Part shown: positions 20,301 to 28,496 of the stretch, piece after piece | Position numbering within the stretch: the first letter of the stretch is position 1 | Layout of the letters: each line of letters starts with the position of its first letter | Source of the DNA: an uncultured bacterium | GTDB lineage: Bacteria > Actinomycetota > Coriobacteriia > Coriobacteriales > Coriobacteriaceae | Assembly: GCA_905214425.1 (NCBI GenBank) | Contig: CAJMLY010000008.1 | Location: forward strand, 1 to 64,000 | Reading direction: 5' to 3' | Length of the DNA: 64,000 bases | Position numbers and translations under genes: made by a program | The notes under the pieces: model-generated | Database searches by the model: none | What the model was told of the DNA's origin: nothing | The model's input: the letters and a program-made list of their open reading frames with translations, nothing else

Positions 20301-22016
20301 CAACGGGCGCTCCAGGCGAACCAGCTGGCAGGCCGTACGGGAGTCCTCGAGCAGGTTGCCGTGGTTGCCCAGGTAAAGCGTGGTCGAGGTGACCATATGC
20401 TCGCGCAGGGCGTCGATGGGCGGGTTCGTGACCTGGGCGAACAGCTGATAGAAGTAGTCAAAGAACGAACGCGTCTTCTTGGACAGACAGGCCAGCGGCG
20501 CATCGATACCCATCGAGGCGAGCGGCGCCTTGCCCTGCTGGGCCATGGGACGCACTACCTCGTCAACATCATCCCAGTGATAGCCGAGCTTGGCCATACG
20601 CACGGCGGCAGGCACCTCGGCGTCCTCGGCGGGTGTTGCCGCAACGGGCTCATCGAGCGCGTCAACGGTCAGCGTCTCCTCGGCAATCCAGTCGCGGTAG
20701 GGCTTTTCCTTGGCGTAACGGGCGCGCAGCTCATCGTTGTAGATGACACGCCCGCGGGCAAAGTCGACTTCGAGCATCTGGCCCGGCCCCAGACAGCCAC
20801 TCGTCAAGATGTTCTCGGGGCGCACCTCGATGGTGCCCACCTCGCTTGCCAGCATAAAGCGGCCGTCGCGCGTCACATAGTAGCGGGCGGGACGCAGGCC
20901 GTTACGGTCGAGGGCGGCGCCCAGCGTGCGGCCGTCGGTAAAGGCGATGGCCGCCGGGCCATCCCACGGCTCCATGAGCATGGACTGGTAAGCGTCGTAG
21001 GCGCGGCGCTCCTCGCTCAGGCTGTCGTTGTGGTCCCACGGCTCGGGCAGCAACATGGACGCGGCACGCGTAAGCGGGCGACCGTTCATGACCAGGAACT
21101 CGAGCACGTTGTCCAGAATCGCGGAGTCGGAGCCCTCGCGGTTGATGATGGGCATCACACGCTCAAGATCGTGCTGCAGCACAGGGCTGTACAGGTTGGG
21201 CTCTCGGGCGCGGATCCAGTTGACGTTGCCCTTGAGGGTGTTGATCTCGCCGTTGTGGATGATAAAGCGGTTGGGGTGTGCGCGCTCCCAGCTGGGCGTG
21301 GTGTTGGTGGAGTACCGCGAGTGGACGAGCGCTACGGCCGTCTTGACGGCGGCATCGTTGAGATCGATAAAGAAGCGGCGCATCTGCGTGGCGACCAGCA
21401 TGCCCTTGTACACGATGGTGCGCGAGCTCATGGAGCACACATAGAAGATCTTGTCGCGCAGGGCAAACTCGGCGTCGGCCTTTTTTTCGATGGTGCGGCG
21501 GCACACGTACAGGCGACGCTCAAAGGCATCGCCGGCGGGCGTGTCGTCCGGACGGCCCAGGAAGGCCTGCAGGATAGTAGGCATGCAGGCGCGGGCCGTC
21601 TCGCCCAGGTCGTGCGGGTCGACCGGCACCTCGCGCCAAAAGAGCAGCGGCACGCCGGCCTCGGCGCAGCCCTCCTCGAACACGCGGCGGGCATCCTCCA
21701 CGCCCTTGTCATCCTGCGGGAAGAACAGCATGGCCACGCCATAGTCGCCCTCTGCCGGCAGAATCTGGCCGCACTTTTGAGCCTCTTTACGGAAAAAGTG
21801 ATGCGGAACCTGGAACAGGATGCCAGCGCCGTCGCCGGTGTTCTTCTCGAGTCCCGTGCCGCCGCGGTGCTCCAAGTTGACCAGAATGGACAGTGCATCG
21901 TCCAGAATCTGGTGATGGCGCTCACCGTTGATATCGGCAAGCGCGCCGATGCCACATGCATCGTGGTCGAATTCGGGGCGATAAAGGCCCTGCTGCTGAG
22001 CGAAATCTGCCTGCAT
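17331..22016 (-). CDS. gltB: Glutamate synthase large subunit
   Basis: A 1561-residue GltB, normal for the bacterial enzyme. The N-terminal class II glutaminase releases ammonia from glutamine; the catalytic Cys is in DHDACGIG at position 21, so a 20-residue propeptide is expected to be removed. The central FMN domain includes PPPHHDIYSIEDL and SGHNGGSGAA; the 3Fe-4S cysteines are in RDCQQDTCPAGIATQNC. A C-terminal GXGXG beta-helix domain follows (GGAVS-like repeats around GNVAFFGATSGRGF). GGGGAGG precedes the ATG at 22016. It forms an operon with gltD for ammonia assimilation. Confidence 0.97.
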   Translation of the reverse strand: MQADFAQQQGLYRPEFDHDACGIGALADINGERHHQILDDALSILVNLEHRGGTGLEKNTGDGAGILFQVPHHFFRKEAQKCGQILPAEGDYGVAMLFFPQDDKGVEDARRVFEEGCAEAGVPLLFWREVPVDPHDLGETARACMPTILQAFLGRPDDTPAGDAFERRLYVCRRTIEKKADAEFALRDKIFYVCSMSSRTIVYKGMLVATQMRRFFIDLNDAAVKTAVALVHSRYSTNTTPSWERAHPNRFIIHNGEINTLKGNVNWIRAREPNLYSPVLQHDLERVMPIINREGSDSAILDNVLEFLVMNGRPLTRAASMLLPEPWDHNDSLSEERRAYDAYQSMLMEPWDGPAAIAFTDGRTLGAALDRNGLRPARYYVTRDGRFMLASEVGTIEVRPENILTSGCLGPGQMLEVDFARGRVIYNDELRARYAKEKPYRDWIAEETLTVDALDEPVAATPAEDAEVPAAVRMAKLGYHWDDVDEVVRPMAQQGKAPLASMGIDAPLACLSKKTRSFFDYFYQLFAQVTNPPIDALREHMVTSTTLYLGNHGNLLEDSRTACQLVRLERPLLNEEEFEHICAIDRVGFKTRRFRAVYRRDAGEGALQAALKQLAEDVEAAVRDGVNIVVLSDRAAAGEVPVPSLLAVGCVHNHLIRAGVRTFADIVVECGDAVSPHDFAALVGYSASGIYPYNAHACVRDLAARGDLDVTAEQGIANYNKAATAGIVSIMSKMGISTVQSYHSAQIFEAVGFTPEFVNAYFAGTVSRVGGMGVEDVEREQNERYDAALAILKSPAPDQLPTLGLTKWRPLGGEDHLIDPQTVYLLQTACREDSYDTFKEYSARLHRTGRAVRLRDLLDFDASGRTPVALDEVEPALNIVRRFNTGAMSYGSISKEAHECMAIAMNRLHGRSNSGEGGEDPRRETPLANGDSKNSAIKQAASARFGVTSRYLCSAFEIQIKMAQGAKPGEGGHLPGKKVYPWIAEVRQSTPGIGLISPPPHHDIYSIEDLAELIFDLKNANPGARVSVKLVSEAGVGTIATGVAKGAADKILISGHNGGSGAAARDSIWHAGLPLELGLAEAQQTLLQNGLRSRVVLEADGKLMDGTDVAVACLLGAEEFGFATMPLISMGCLMQRDCQQDTCPAGIATQNCRLRRGFRGKPEHVERFMLFVAEQLREVMASLGFRTVDEMVGHPECLRQIEVPGNRKANLLDLSPVLASATCEFGAHIPGADGRHFLPQMAADSELDKTLDSTLFVPYTADARAHLRPIRFRADIANVNRCVGTILGNAVTKAHPEGLPAGSITIDCDGSAGQSFGAFLPRGITLNVCGDANDYFGKGLSGGEVSVRPNPHATYKFDENIIVGNVAFFGATSGRGFINGLAGQRFAVRNSGATVVVEGCGNHGCEYMTGGLALILGEVGQNFAAGMTGGVAYVFDQYGTLNARVNHESVDLKAPTAGELAQIRELIQEHVDATQSPRGIKLLYSFETMSKHFVKVIPTEYERVLAIVAAGEAAGKTHAQAEELAFDIVTGRAGAADVARFDVAGAASVAAGSVASTKKEA

Positions 22017-22127
22017 CGCGATCCTCCCCTTGGTGTTAGACAGTCAGTTGAATAGGCATACTAGAAGTATCGCCGATCCGTTATGTTTCCTGCCCGTTTC
22101 GAAACAATTGCGTAACGCACGCAACAA

Positions 22128-22217
22128 ATGATCCCTTGGGGATGGAAGGAAACGGACCACTTGGTCGGACTGACCCCCCCTGAGTGATCCGTTTTCCTCC
22201 GTCCCCAAGGGGTCATT
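22128..22217. repeat. Family E palindrome, copy 1
   Basis: A roughly 34-base imperfect inverted repeat: gatcccttggggatggaagg on the left against cctccgtccccaaggggtc on the right, with a loop near 22162-22183. Related copies are the half element at 38112-38137 and the full element at 50368-50451. It lies between the divergent gltB and arylsulfotransferase genes, in a 300-base region with no other feature except the two promoters. Confidence 0.82.
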
Positions 22218-22317
22218 CTGAAAAAGCGATACCCGAGTACCTCAATTCCATATATTCATACATGTTTAGTAGGTTGTAGACTATCGGGAACCGAAACCGT
22301 GCAGACAGGAGTCACTC

Positions 22318-23835
22318 ATGGGCTATCCGAGCATTCATCCCACCGGCACACTCATCTACGACAAAGAGCGTGCCTATAACGGCTACACCATTTTCCCCAC
22401 CCCGGGCGGCGCGCTGCTCATCGACATGAACGGCCGCGAGGTCAACCGCTGGGCGGGTCTGGGCGGCTTCCCCAACAAGCTGCTGCCGGGCGGTCAAGTC
22501 TTTGGCACCTCGGGCGCACGCGGCGGCGCGGCAGCCTACCAGGACCAGCTCGACCTGTTGCAGGTCGACTGGGACGGCAATATTGTGTGGAAGTGGGACC
22601 ATACCGAACTCGTCGCCGACGAGGGCAAAGACCCCACCTGGCAGGCGCGTCAGCACCACGACTACCAGCGTGAAGGCTCGCCCGCGGGCTATTATGCGCC
22701 CGGCCTAGAGCCGCGCACGGACGGCGGCAACACCATCATCCTCACGCACGAGAACAGCTATCACCCCGAGATCAGCGACAAGCTCCTGATCGACGACAAG
22801 GTCATCGAGGTCACCTGGGACGGCGAGGTCGTCTGGGAGTGGCGCGCGTCGGAGCATTTTGAAGAGTTCGGCTTTGACGAGGCAGCCAAAAAGTCGCTCC
22901 ACAACAATCCCTCCATGCGCGGCGAGGCCGGCGGCGACTGGCTGCACATCAACTGCGTCTCGGAGCTCGGCCCCAACAAGTGGTACGAGCGCGGTGACGA
23001 GCGCTTTGCCCCCGAAAACCTCATCTTCGACTGCCGCAACGCCAATATCCTGGCCATCATCTCCAAAAAGACGGGCAAGATCGTCTGGAAACTCGGCCCG
23101 CGCTTCGACGGCAGCGATGCCGAGAAAAAGATCGGCTGGATTATCGGCCAGCATCACTTTCATATGATCCCCAAGGGCCTTCCCGGCGAGGGCGATCTGT
23201 TGGTCTTCGATAACGGCGGTGCCGCGGGATACGACGCGCCCAACGCTATCGCGCCCGACGGCACCAACGCCGTCCACCGCGACTACTCGCGCATTCTGCA
23301 GTTCAACCCCATCACGCTCGAGATCACGTGGCAGTACACCCCGCTCGAAGCCGGCTGGCTCCCCTTTGCCGACGGCAGTCGCTTCTACTCGCCGTTCATC
23401 AGCTCTGCCCAGCGTCTGCCCAACGGCAACACGCTTATCACTGAGGGCTCCGACGGTCATCTGATCGAGGTCACGCCCAAGCACGAGATTGTCTGGGAGT
23501 ATCTGAGCCCCTACTTTAAGGCACCGGCGCCCGGCTTTAGCTCCAACATGGTCTACCGCGCCTACCGTGCGCCCTATGAGTGGGTTCCGCAGGTAGAGCA
23601 CGCGCCCGAGGTGTCGATCGAGCCCATCGACAACGCCACCTTCCGCGTGCCGGGCGCTTCGAGCGAGAAGCTCAACGTGACCGTGGTCGATGGCATCGAC
23701 CCCTACCAGACCGCTCTGACCGGCATGAATGCCGAGGACGAGGAATCCGACGAGGGCCACGCGGACTTTTGCATGATGCGCCTGGACACCGCCGACCTCA
23801 AGGGCGACAACAAGGGCCCCAAGTTCGACCTATAA
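22318..23835 (+). CDS. Arylsulfotransferase (ASST) family protein
   Basis: A 505-residue protein of the ASST family, which moves sulfuryl groups between phenolic compounds. Repeated blades of a beta-propeller are visible as GNIVWKWDH, GEVVWEWRA and GKIVWKLGP, each ending in a W-x-W/W-x-L pattern. Histidine-rich segments RQHHDYQ and GQHHFHMIP could supply the catalytic His. There is no signal peptide, unlike periplasmic E. coli ASST, so it appears cytoplasmic. The ATG follows ACAGGAG. The substrate is not deducible. A CCTACTA heptamer in its upstream region is shared with the sulfur operon promoter. Confidence 0.85.
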   Translation: MGYPSIHPTGTLIYDKERAYNGYTIFPTPGGALLIDMNGREVNRWAGLGGFPNKLLPGGQVFGTSGARGGAAAYQDQLDLLQVDWDGNIVWKWDHTELVADEGKDPTWQARQHHDYQREGSPAGYYAPGLEPRTDGGNTIILTHENSYHPEISDKLLIDDKVIEVTWDGEVVWEWRASEHFEEFGFDEAAKKSLHNNPSMRGEAGGDWLHINCVSELGPNKWYERGDERFAPENLIFDCRNANILAIISKKTGKIVWKLGPRFDGSDAEKKIGWIIGQHHFHMIPKGLPGEGDLLVFDNGGAAGYDAPNAIAPDGTNAVHRDYSRILQFNPITLEITWQYTPLEAGWLPFADGSRFYSPFISSAQRLPNGNTLITEGSDGHLIEVTPKHEIVWEYLSPYFKAPAPGFSSNMVYRAYRAPYEWVPQVEHAPEVSIEPIDNATFRVPGASSEKLNVTVVDGIDPYQTALTGMNAEDEESDEGHADFCMMRLDTADLKGDNKGPKFDL

Positions 23836-23851
23836 GCTCACCGCTTCAAGC

Positions 23852-24068
23852 ATCTCAATCTGTAACAGAAAGACCATATTTCGACGCCTAACTGTTACAG
23901 ATTGAGATGCTTTTGAGAGACGGTTCCGAATGTCTCAATCTGTAACACGAAGGGCCGGTTTTGGCGGTCAGTTGTTACAGATCGAGATTTTCCATAGGAC
24001 CATTTCTTCCTGTCTCGATCTGTAACACCTCGGCCCAATTTCCATCCGTAGTTGTTACAGATCGAGAC
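23852..24068. repeat. Family A array, three 57-bp palindromes
   Basis: Units at 23852-23908, 23932-23988 and 24012-24068, exactly 80 bases apart. The first unit begins with A instead of G and its right arm ends with T instead of C, a compensating change that keeps the stem. Its stem is also extended by several bases on each side. The array lies between the arylsulfotransferase gene and gpmA. Confidence 0.93.
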
Positions 24069-24206
24069 ATTTCGGCAGCCCCCTTTCACCATCCCATTCA
24101 AATTCAACAATTTTGTTAGTCTTGGTTAACTTTTAAGCCTAAAACGGGTATCCTTTGCGGCGTCAAGCAAACGGCACGCACACCGTGCCAAATCAAGGAG
24201 GCCCCT

Positions 24207-24980
24207 ATGGCACACCAAGCAGACCAGCAGACGATGCAACTTGTCCTTATCCGTCACGGAGAATCCGAGTGGAACAAACTCAACCTGTTCACCGGCTGGA
24301 CCGATGTTGAGCTCACCGACACGGGCCGCGAAGAAGCCGCCGCAGGCGGTCGAGCCCTCAAAGAAGCCGGTTTCGACTTTGACGTCTGCTTCACTTCGCG
24401 CCTCAAGCGCGCGATCCACACCCTCAACATCGTGCTCGGCCAAATGGATCGCGAGTGGCTGCCCGTCATCAAATCCTGGAAGCTCAACGAGCGCCACTAC
24501 GGCGCGTTGCAGGGTCTCAACAAGGCCGATGCCGCGGCAGAGCACGGCGACGAACAGGTGCTCATCTGGCGCCGCTCCTTCGACGTGTGCCCACCGGCAC
24601 TCGAGCCGGACGACGCACGCGATCCCCACACCCAGGAGCAATACCGCGACGTCGCACCCGATCAGCTGCCCTATACCGAGTGCCTCAAGGATACGATCGC
24701 CCGCGCCTGGCCTTATTTCGAAGACGAGATTCGCCCCCAGATGCTCGCCGGCAAGCGCGTACTCATCGCCGCGCACGGCAACTCCCTGCGCTCTCTCGTC
24801 ATGAAGTTCGAGCACCTCACGCCCGAGGAAATCCTCAAGGTCAACATCCCCACCGGCGTGCCACTCGTCTACACCTTCGACACCGATTTCAACGTCCTCG
24901 ACAAGCGCTACATCGGCGACCCGGCAACCATCGCCGCCAAGATCGACGCCGTGGCCAATCAGGGCAAAGCGCACAAGTAA
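24207..24980 (+). CDS. gpmA: 2,3-bisphosphoglycerate-dependent phosphoglycerate mutase
   Basis: A 257-residue dPGM that interconverts 3- and 2-phosphoglycerate in glycolysis. The phospho-histidine motif LIRHGESEWN, the substrate loop LNERHYGALQGLNK and the second catalytic histidine in IAAHGNSLR are all present. The length and C-terminal tail fit the family. AAGGAGG lies 5 bases before the ATG. It is soluble and cytoplasmic, with no operon partner except possibly mntH 75 bases downstream. Confidence 0.97.
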   Translation: MAHQADQQTMQLVLIRHGESEWNKLNLFTGWTDVELTDTGREEAAAGGRALKEAGFDFDVCFTSRLKRAIHTLNIVLGQMDREWLPVIKSWKLNERHYGALQGLNKADAAAEHGDEQVLIWRRSFDVCPPALEPDDARDPHTQEQYRDVAPDQLPYTECLKDTIARAWPYFEDEIRPQMLAGKRVLIAAHGNSLRSLVMKFEHLTPEEILKVNIPTGVPLVYTFDTDFNVLDKRYIGDPATIAAKIDAVANQGKAHK

Positions 24981-25055
24981 CCCCAACCTAAACCGAGCGC
25001 TCGGCGCCGCATAACCCAAGCGCGGCGCCGCGCTGCCCTTATGCAGGAACCGACC

Positions 25056-26312
25056 ATGATCAACCATCTCAAACACCACTTTGGCTCCCGACGCACCGGT
25101 GGTCACGGAGGCCTAGACATTGCACGGCATATCGGTCCCGGGCTGCTCGTCACCGTCGGCTTTATCGACCCGGGCAACTGGGCCTCCAATATGGCCGCGG
25201 GCTCGCAGTTTGGCTACGCGCTGCTGTGGATCGTCACGCTGTCCACGATTATGCTCATTGTGCTGCAGCACAACGCGGCGCACCTGGGTATCGCCACGGG
25301 CGCCTGTCTTGCCGAGGCCACGACACGCTACCTCCCCCGCTTCGGTGGGCGCACGGTGCTCGCCAGTGCCTATCTCGCGACCATCGCCACCGCCATGGCC
25401 GAAGTCCTGGGTGGCGCGATTGCCCTTCAAATGCTCTTTGGGCTGCCCGTGCGCGCGGGCTGCGCCATCGTGGCGGCAGTGTCGATGGCGATGCTCATGA
25501 CGAGCTCCTACAAACGCGCCGAACGCTGGATCATCGCTTTCGTAGGCGTGGTAGGACTCTCGTTTTTGGCCGAGCTTGCACTAGTCAAGGTCGACTGGCC
25601 GCAAGCCGCCGCAAGCTGGATCACACCCAGCATGCCCACTGGCTCTGCCGCGATTATCGTAAGTGTCCTAGGCGCGGTCGTTATGCCCCACAACCTCTTC
25701 CTGCACTCCGAGGTCATCCAATCCATGCACTTTGAAGGCCAAGGCGAGCAAGTTATCGAAGAACGTTTGCGCTACGAGCTCTTCGACACGCTCTTTTCGA
25801 TGGGCGTGGGCTGGGCAATCAACTCGGCCATGGTCATCCTGGCCGCGACGACCTTCTTTGCGCATGGCATTGTCGTGGATGACCTGGCCGTCGCGGCGGC
25901 CACGCTCTCCCCCATTCTGGGCACGGCAAGCTCGACCATCTTTGCGGTAGCGCTGCTGTTCGCGGGACTATCGAGCAGCGTGACGGCGGGCATGGCGGCG
26001 GGCACCATCACCGCGGGCATGTTCGACGAGGAATACGACATCCACGACCGACATTCCTCGATCGGCGTGGCGGCCTGTTTCGTCGGCGCAGTGACGGCGT
26101 GCCTGGTCGTCCCGAATCCCTTTGAAGGTCTCATCTGGAGTCAGGCACTGCTGTCGCTTCAGCTGCCGATTACGGTCTTTGTGCTCATACGGCTCACCAG
26201 CTCACGCCGCGTCATGGGCAAATACGTCAACTCGCGCCCACTCAATGCGCTGCTCATAGGGATCGGTATCATCGTGACGACTCTCGATATCGTGTTGTTG
26301 ACAGGGATGTAA
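25056..26312 (+). CDS. mntH: Nramp family divalent metal (Mn2+/Fe2+) transporter
   Basis: A 418-residue proton-coupled metal importer with about eleven membrane helices. The hallmark DPGNW occurs in the first helix (VGFIDPGNWA), and MPHNLFLHSE is the conserved helix-6 motif that completes the metal site. The ATG at 25056 is preferred because GCAGGA lies 7 bases upstream; the in-frame ATG at 25041 overlaps that site. A GC-rich inverted repeat (cggcgccgc/gcggcgccg) lies in the gap after gpmA. No metal-regulator box was recognised. Confidence 0.93.
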   Translation: MINHLKHHFGSRRTGGHGGLDIARHIGPGLLVTVGFIDPGNWASNMAAGSQFGYALLWIVTLSTIMLIVLQHNAAHLGIATGACLAEATTRYLPRFGGRTVLASAYLATIATAMAEVLGGAIALQMLFGLPVRAGCAIVAAVSMAMLMTSSYKRAERWIIAFVGVVGLSFLAELALVKVDWPQAAASWITPSMPTGSAAIIVSVLGAVVMPHNLFLHSEVIQSMHFEGQGEQVIEERLRYELFDTLFSMGVGWAINSAMVILAATTFFAHGIVVDDLAVAAATLSPILGTASSTIFAVALLFAGLSSSVTAGMAAGTITAGMFDEEYDIHDRHSSIGVAACFVGAVTACLVVPNPFEGLIWSQALLSLQLPITVFVLIRLTSSRRVMGKYVNSRPLNALLIGIGIIVTTLDIVLLTGM

Positions 26313-26339
26313 TGGGACGGGGCACCTACCCAGTCAAAC

Positions 26340-26556
26340 GTCTCGATCTGTAACATCTAGACCCGCTTTTGATGTCTAGATGTTACAGATCGAGATCATT
26401 CCGAGGGACAGCTCCGTTTGTCTCAATCTGTAACACGTAGACCCCGTTTTCACTGCTAGATGTTACAGATTGAGATCTTCTGCCGGACGGTTTTGGTTTA
26501 TCTCAATCTGTAACAGATAGACCCGTTTTGAGCCGTTAGATGTTACAGATTGAGAC
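26340..26556. repeat. Family A array, three 57-bp palindromes
   Basis: Units at 26340-26396, 26420-26476 and 26500-26556, exactly 80 bases apart. Loops are strongly alike here (tagaccc.gtttt and a ctaga or ttaga end), the clearest view of the loop consensus. It sits between the convergent 3' ends of mntH and the iron-type ABC ATPase gene. Confidence 0.93.
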
Positions 26557-26587
26557 GAACAGTTGGCCGGACTTACGGCAAGAGCGG

Positions 26588-27445
26588 CTAACAGCAGCTG
26601 TAGACAACCTCGCCGTTGAGCTCCATCCGGGCAATCGTTACGCCGAAGACTTGCTCGAGTACGCCCTGGTCGAGAATCTCGGCAGGTGTACCCACGTCAA
26701 CGATACGCCCGCTGTCCATGGCGGCGATGCGGTCGCAGAAGCGCAGGGCGAGCGGTAGGTCATGAATAACCACCGCACCGGTCATCCCCTGCTCATGAAC
26801 CAGCCCACGAGCCAGGCCCATCACGTCGAGCGCTGCGCGGGGGTCCAAGTAGGTCGTGGGCTCGTCGAGCAGCACGGTCCGTGCCCGCTGGGCGAGCACC
26901 ATCGCGATAAACGCCCGCTGCCGCTCGCCGCCCGAAAGCGTGCGGGCAGCCTTGTGCGCCAAATGCTCAACACCGGCAACGCGCATAGACTCGGCAACAA
27001 TCTGCCGGTCCTGATCGGTCAGCCCGCCAAACAGCCCCATATGGGCATAGCGTCCGCACGACACAAGTGCCTCCACCGTCATGGACGGCGTACGGTGAAT
27101 CTGGGGCAGCAGCGCAATACGCTCGGCACGTTCGCGTGCAGACAGGCTGTCGAGAGCATCACCCTCAACGAGCACCTCGCCCGCGGCTGACTCCAACACG
27201 CCATCGATCACGCGCAACAGGGTCGACTTGCCGCAGCCGTTGGGCCCGACGATGCCCGTCAGGCAACCCGCGGGCAGCGCGAGCGATAAGCCGTCCAACA
27301 CCGCGTGCTCGCCATAGGCAAAGCGCACATCACGCAGCTCAACGGCAGCATCAACGCACGCCGTGTCCACCGCGCCCATGACTTGGACGCCCGCCGCCAC
27401 GCCAGCGCCCGACGCGCCCGCCCCCGGCATCTCACGCTCACTCAT
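26588..27445 (-). CDS. Iron-chelate/cobalamin-type ABC transporter ATP-binding protein
   Basis: A 285-residue ABC ATPase of the FecE/BtuD type. Walker A GPNGCGKST near residue 68, Q-loop LLPQIHR, signature LSGGERQR and Walker B VLLDEPT are present. A 35-residue Gly/Ala-rich N-terminal stretch precedes the domain, so the true start may be internal. It overlaps the permease gene upstream by 8 bases and is the last gene of the long minus-strand run. The C terminus ends in Tyr-Ser-Cys-Cys. The substrate is probably an iron chelate, heme or corrinoid. Confidence 0.92.
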   Translation of the reverse strand: MSEREMPGAGASGAGVAAGVQVMGAVDTACVDAAVELRDVRFAYGEHAVLDGLSLALPAGCLTGIVGPNGCGKSTLLRVIDGVLESAAGEVLVEGDALDSLSARERAERIALLPQIHRTPSMTVEALVSCGRYAHMGLFGGLTDQDRQIVAESMRVAGVEHLAHKAARTLSGGERQRAFIAMVLAQRARTVLLDEPTTYLDPRAALDVMGLARGLVHEQGMTGAVVIHDLPLALRFCDRIAAMDSGRIVDVGTPAEILDQGVLEQVFGVTIARMELNGEVVYSCC

Positions 27446-28487
27446 CGCGGAACCCCTTTCGCGCCATGATCAGGTAGATAAAGAACGGTCCGCCCACGAG
27501 CGACAGCAAAATACCCACCGGCAGTTCGTAGGGCGCAAAAGCCGTGCGCGCAACGGTATCGCACAGCACCGTAAACGCCGCGCCGCACATTGCGCACAGC
27601 GGAATGACCACGCGGTTGTCGTGGCCCGCAAGGCGGCGCACCGCATGGGGCACCATCAGGCCCACAAAGCCGATCAGTCCGCCAAAGCTCACCGCGCAGC
27701 CCGCGAGCAGTGCCGCCACCGCCAGCGCCACCAAGCGCACCGCCACCGTACGCATGCCTAGGCCATGGGCAGCCTCGCGACCGAGCGACAGCACATTCAG
27801 GCGATTTGCCAGGCAAAACGCCACCATCATGCCGCATACCGCCAGCAACGCCGGCGGCATCAGGTTGCGCATGAGCACGCCCGAGAAGCCGCCGACCAAG
27901 TATGCCGACGACCCCACGTACACGTTTGGTGCCACCAACAGCACGGTATTCATACCGGCACCCGCCACGGCGTTGATCGCCACGCCCGAAAGCACCACGG
28001 TCAGACGTGACACGCCCGCGCGCGCCGAGATGGCAAACACGAGCGCGGCCGCGATCAGCGCGCCCGCAAAAGCCACGATCGGCAGCAGCTCGCGCGGCGG
28101 ATCGTTATAGAACAACGGACAGGCCGAGACGGCAAGCACGGCCAGGCCCGCACCCGAGTTGATGCCGATCACACTCGGACTCGCCAGCGGGTTGTCGAGT
28201 ACCGCCTGAATGAGCGCACCGGCAACAGAAAGCGCCGCGCCGGCAACAAGACCGGCGACGACGCGGGGCATGCGGATATTCACGATGATATTGGCGACGG
28301 TCGCGTCCACGGGGGCACCCGTCGCAAAGGCGGCAATATCGCCGATCGAAACCGAGCTGGGGCCCATGCAAAACGAGACGACGGCAACGACAACCAGCGC
28401 CGCGACAGACCCGACAAACAGGCGGACGGCACGGCGACGTGCGTGCGACAGCGCACTCCCCGCCCCGTTCGAACTCGTCTTACGCAT
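27438..28487 (-). CDS. FecCD family ABC transporter permease
   Basis: A 349-residue integral membrane protein with about ten helices, typical of FecCD/BtuC permeases. It shows RMPRVVAGLVAGAALSVAGA and LASPSVIGINSGAG, both family signatures, and GGLIGFVGLMVPHAVR near the coupling helix. AGGGGG precedes the ATG. It overlaps the ATPase gene downstream and begins 9 bases after the binding-protein gene, so the three encode one importer. Confidence 0.94.
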   Translation of the reverse strand: MRKTSSNGAGSALSHARRRAVRLFVGSVAALVVVAVVSFCMGPSSVSIGDIAAFATGAPVDATVANIIVNIRMPRVVAGLVAGAALSVAGALIQAVLDNPLASPSVIGINSGAGLAVLAVSACPLFYNDPPRELLPIVAFAGALIAAALVFAISARAGVSRLTVVLSGVAINAVAGAGMNTVLLVAPNVYVGSSAYLVGGFSGVLMRNLMPPALLAVCGMMVAFCLANRLNVLSLGREAAHGLGMRTVAVRLVALAVAALLAGCAVSFGGLIGFVGLMVPHAVRRLAGHDNRVVIPLCAMCGAAFTVLCDTVARTAFAPYELPVGILLSLVGGPFFIYLIMARKGFRDE

Positions 28488-28496
28488 GCAAACCCC

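Noticed and set aside
18753..22055. A 1100-codon plus-strand ORF
   Set aside because: It is antisense to gltB; the long frame is caused by high GC3 codon bias. gltB is unambiguous.
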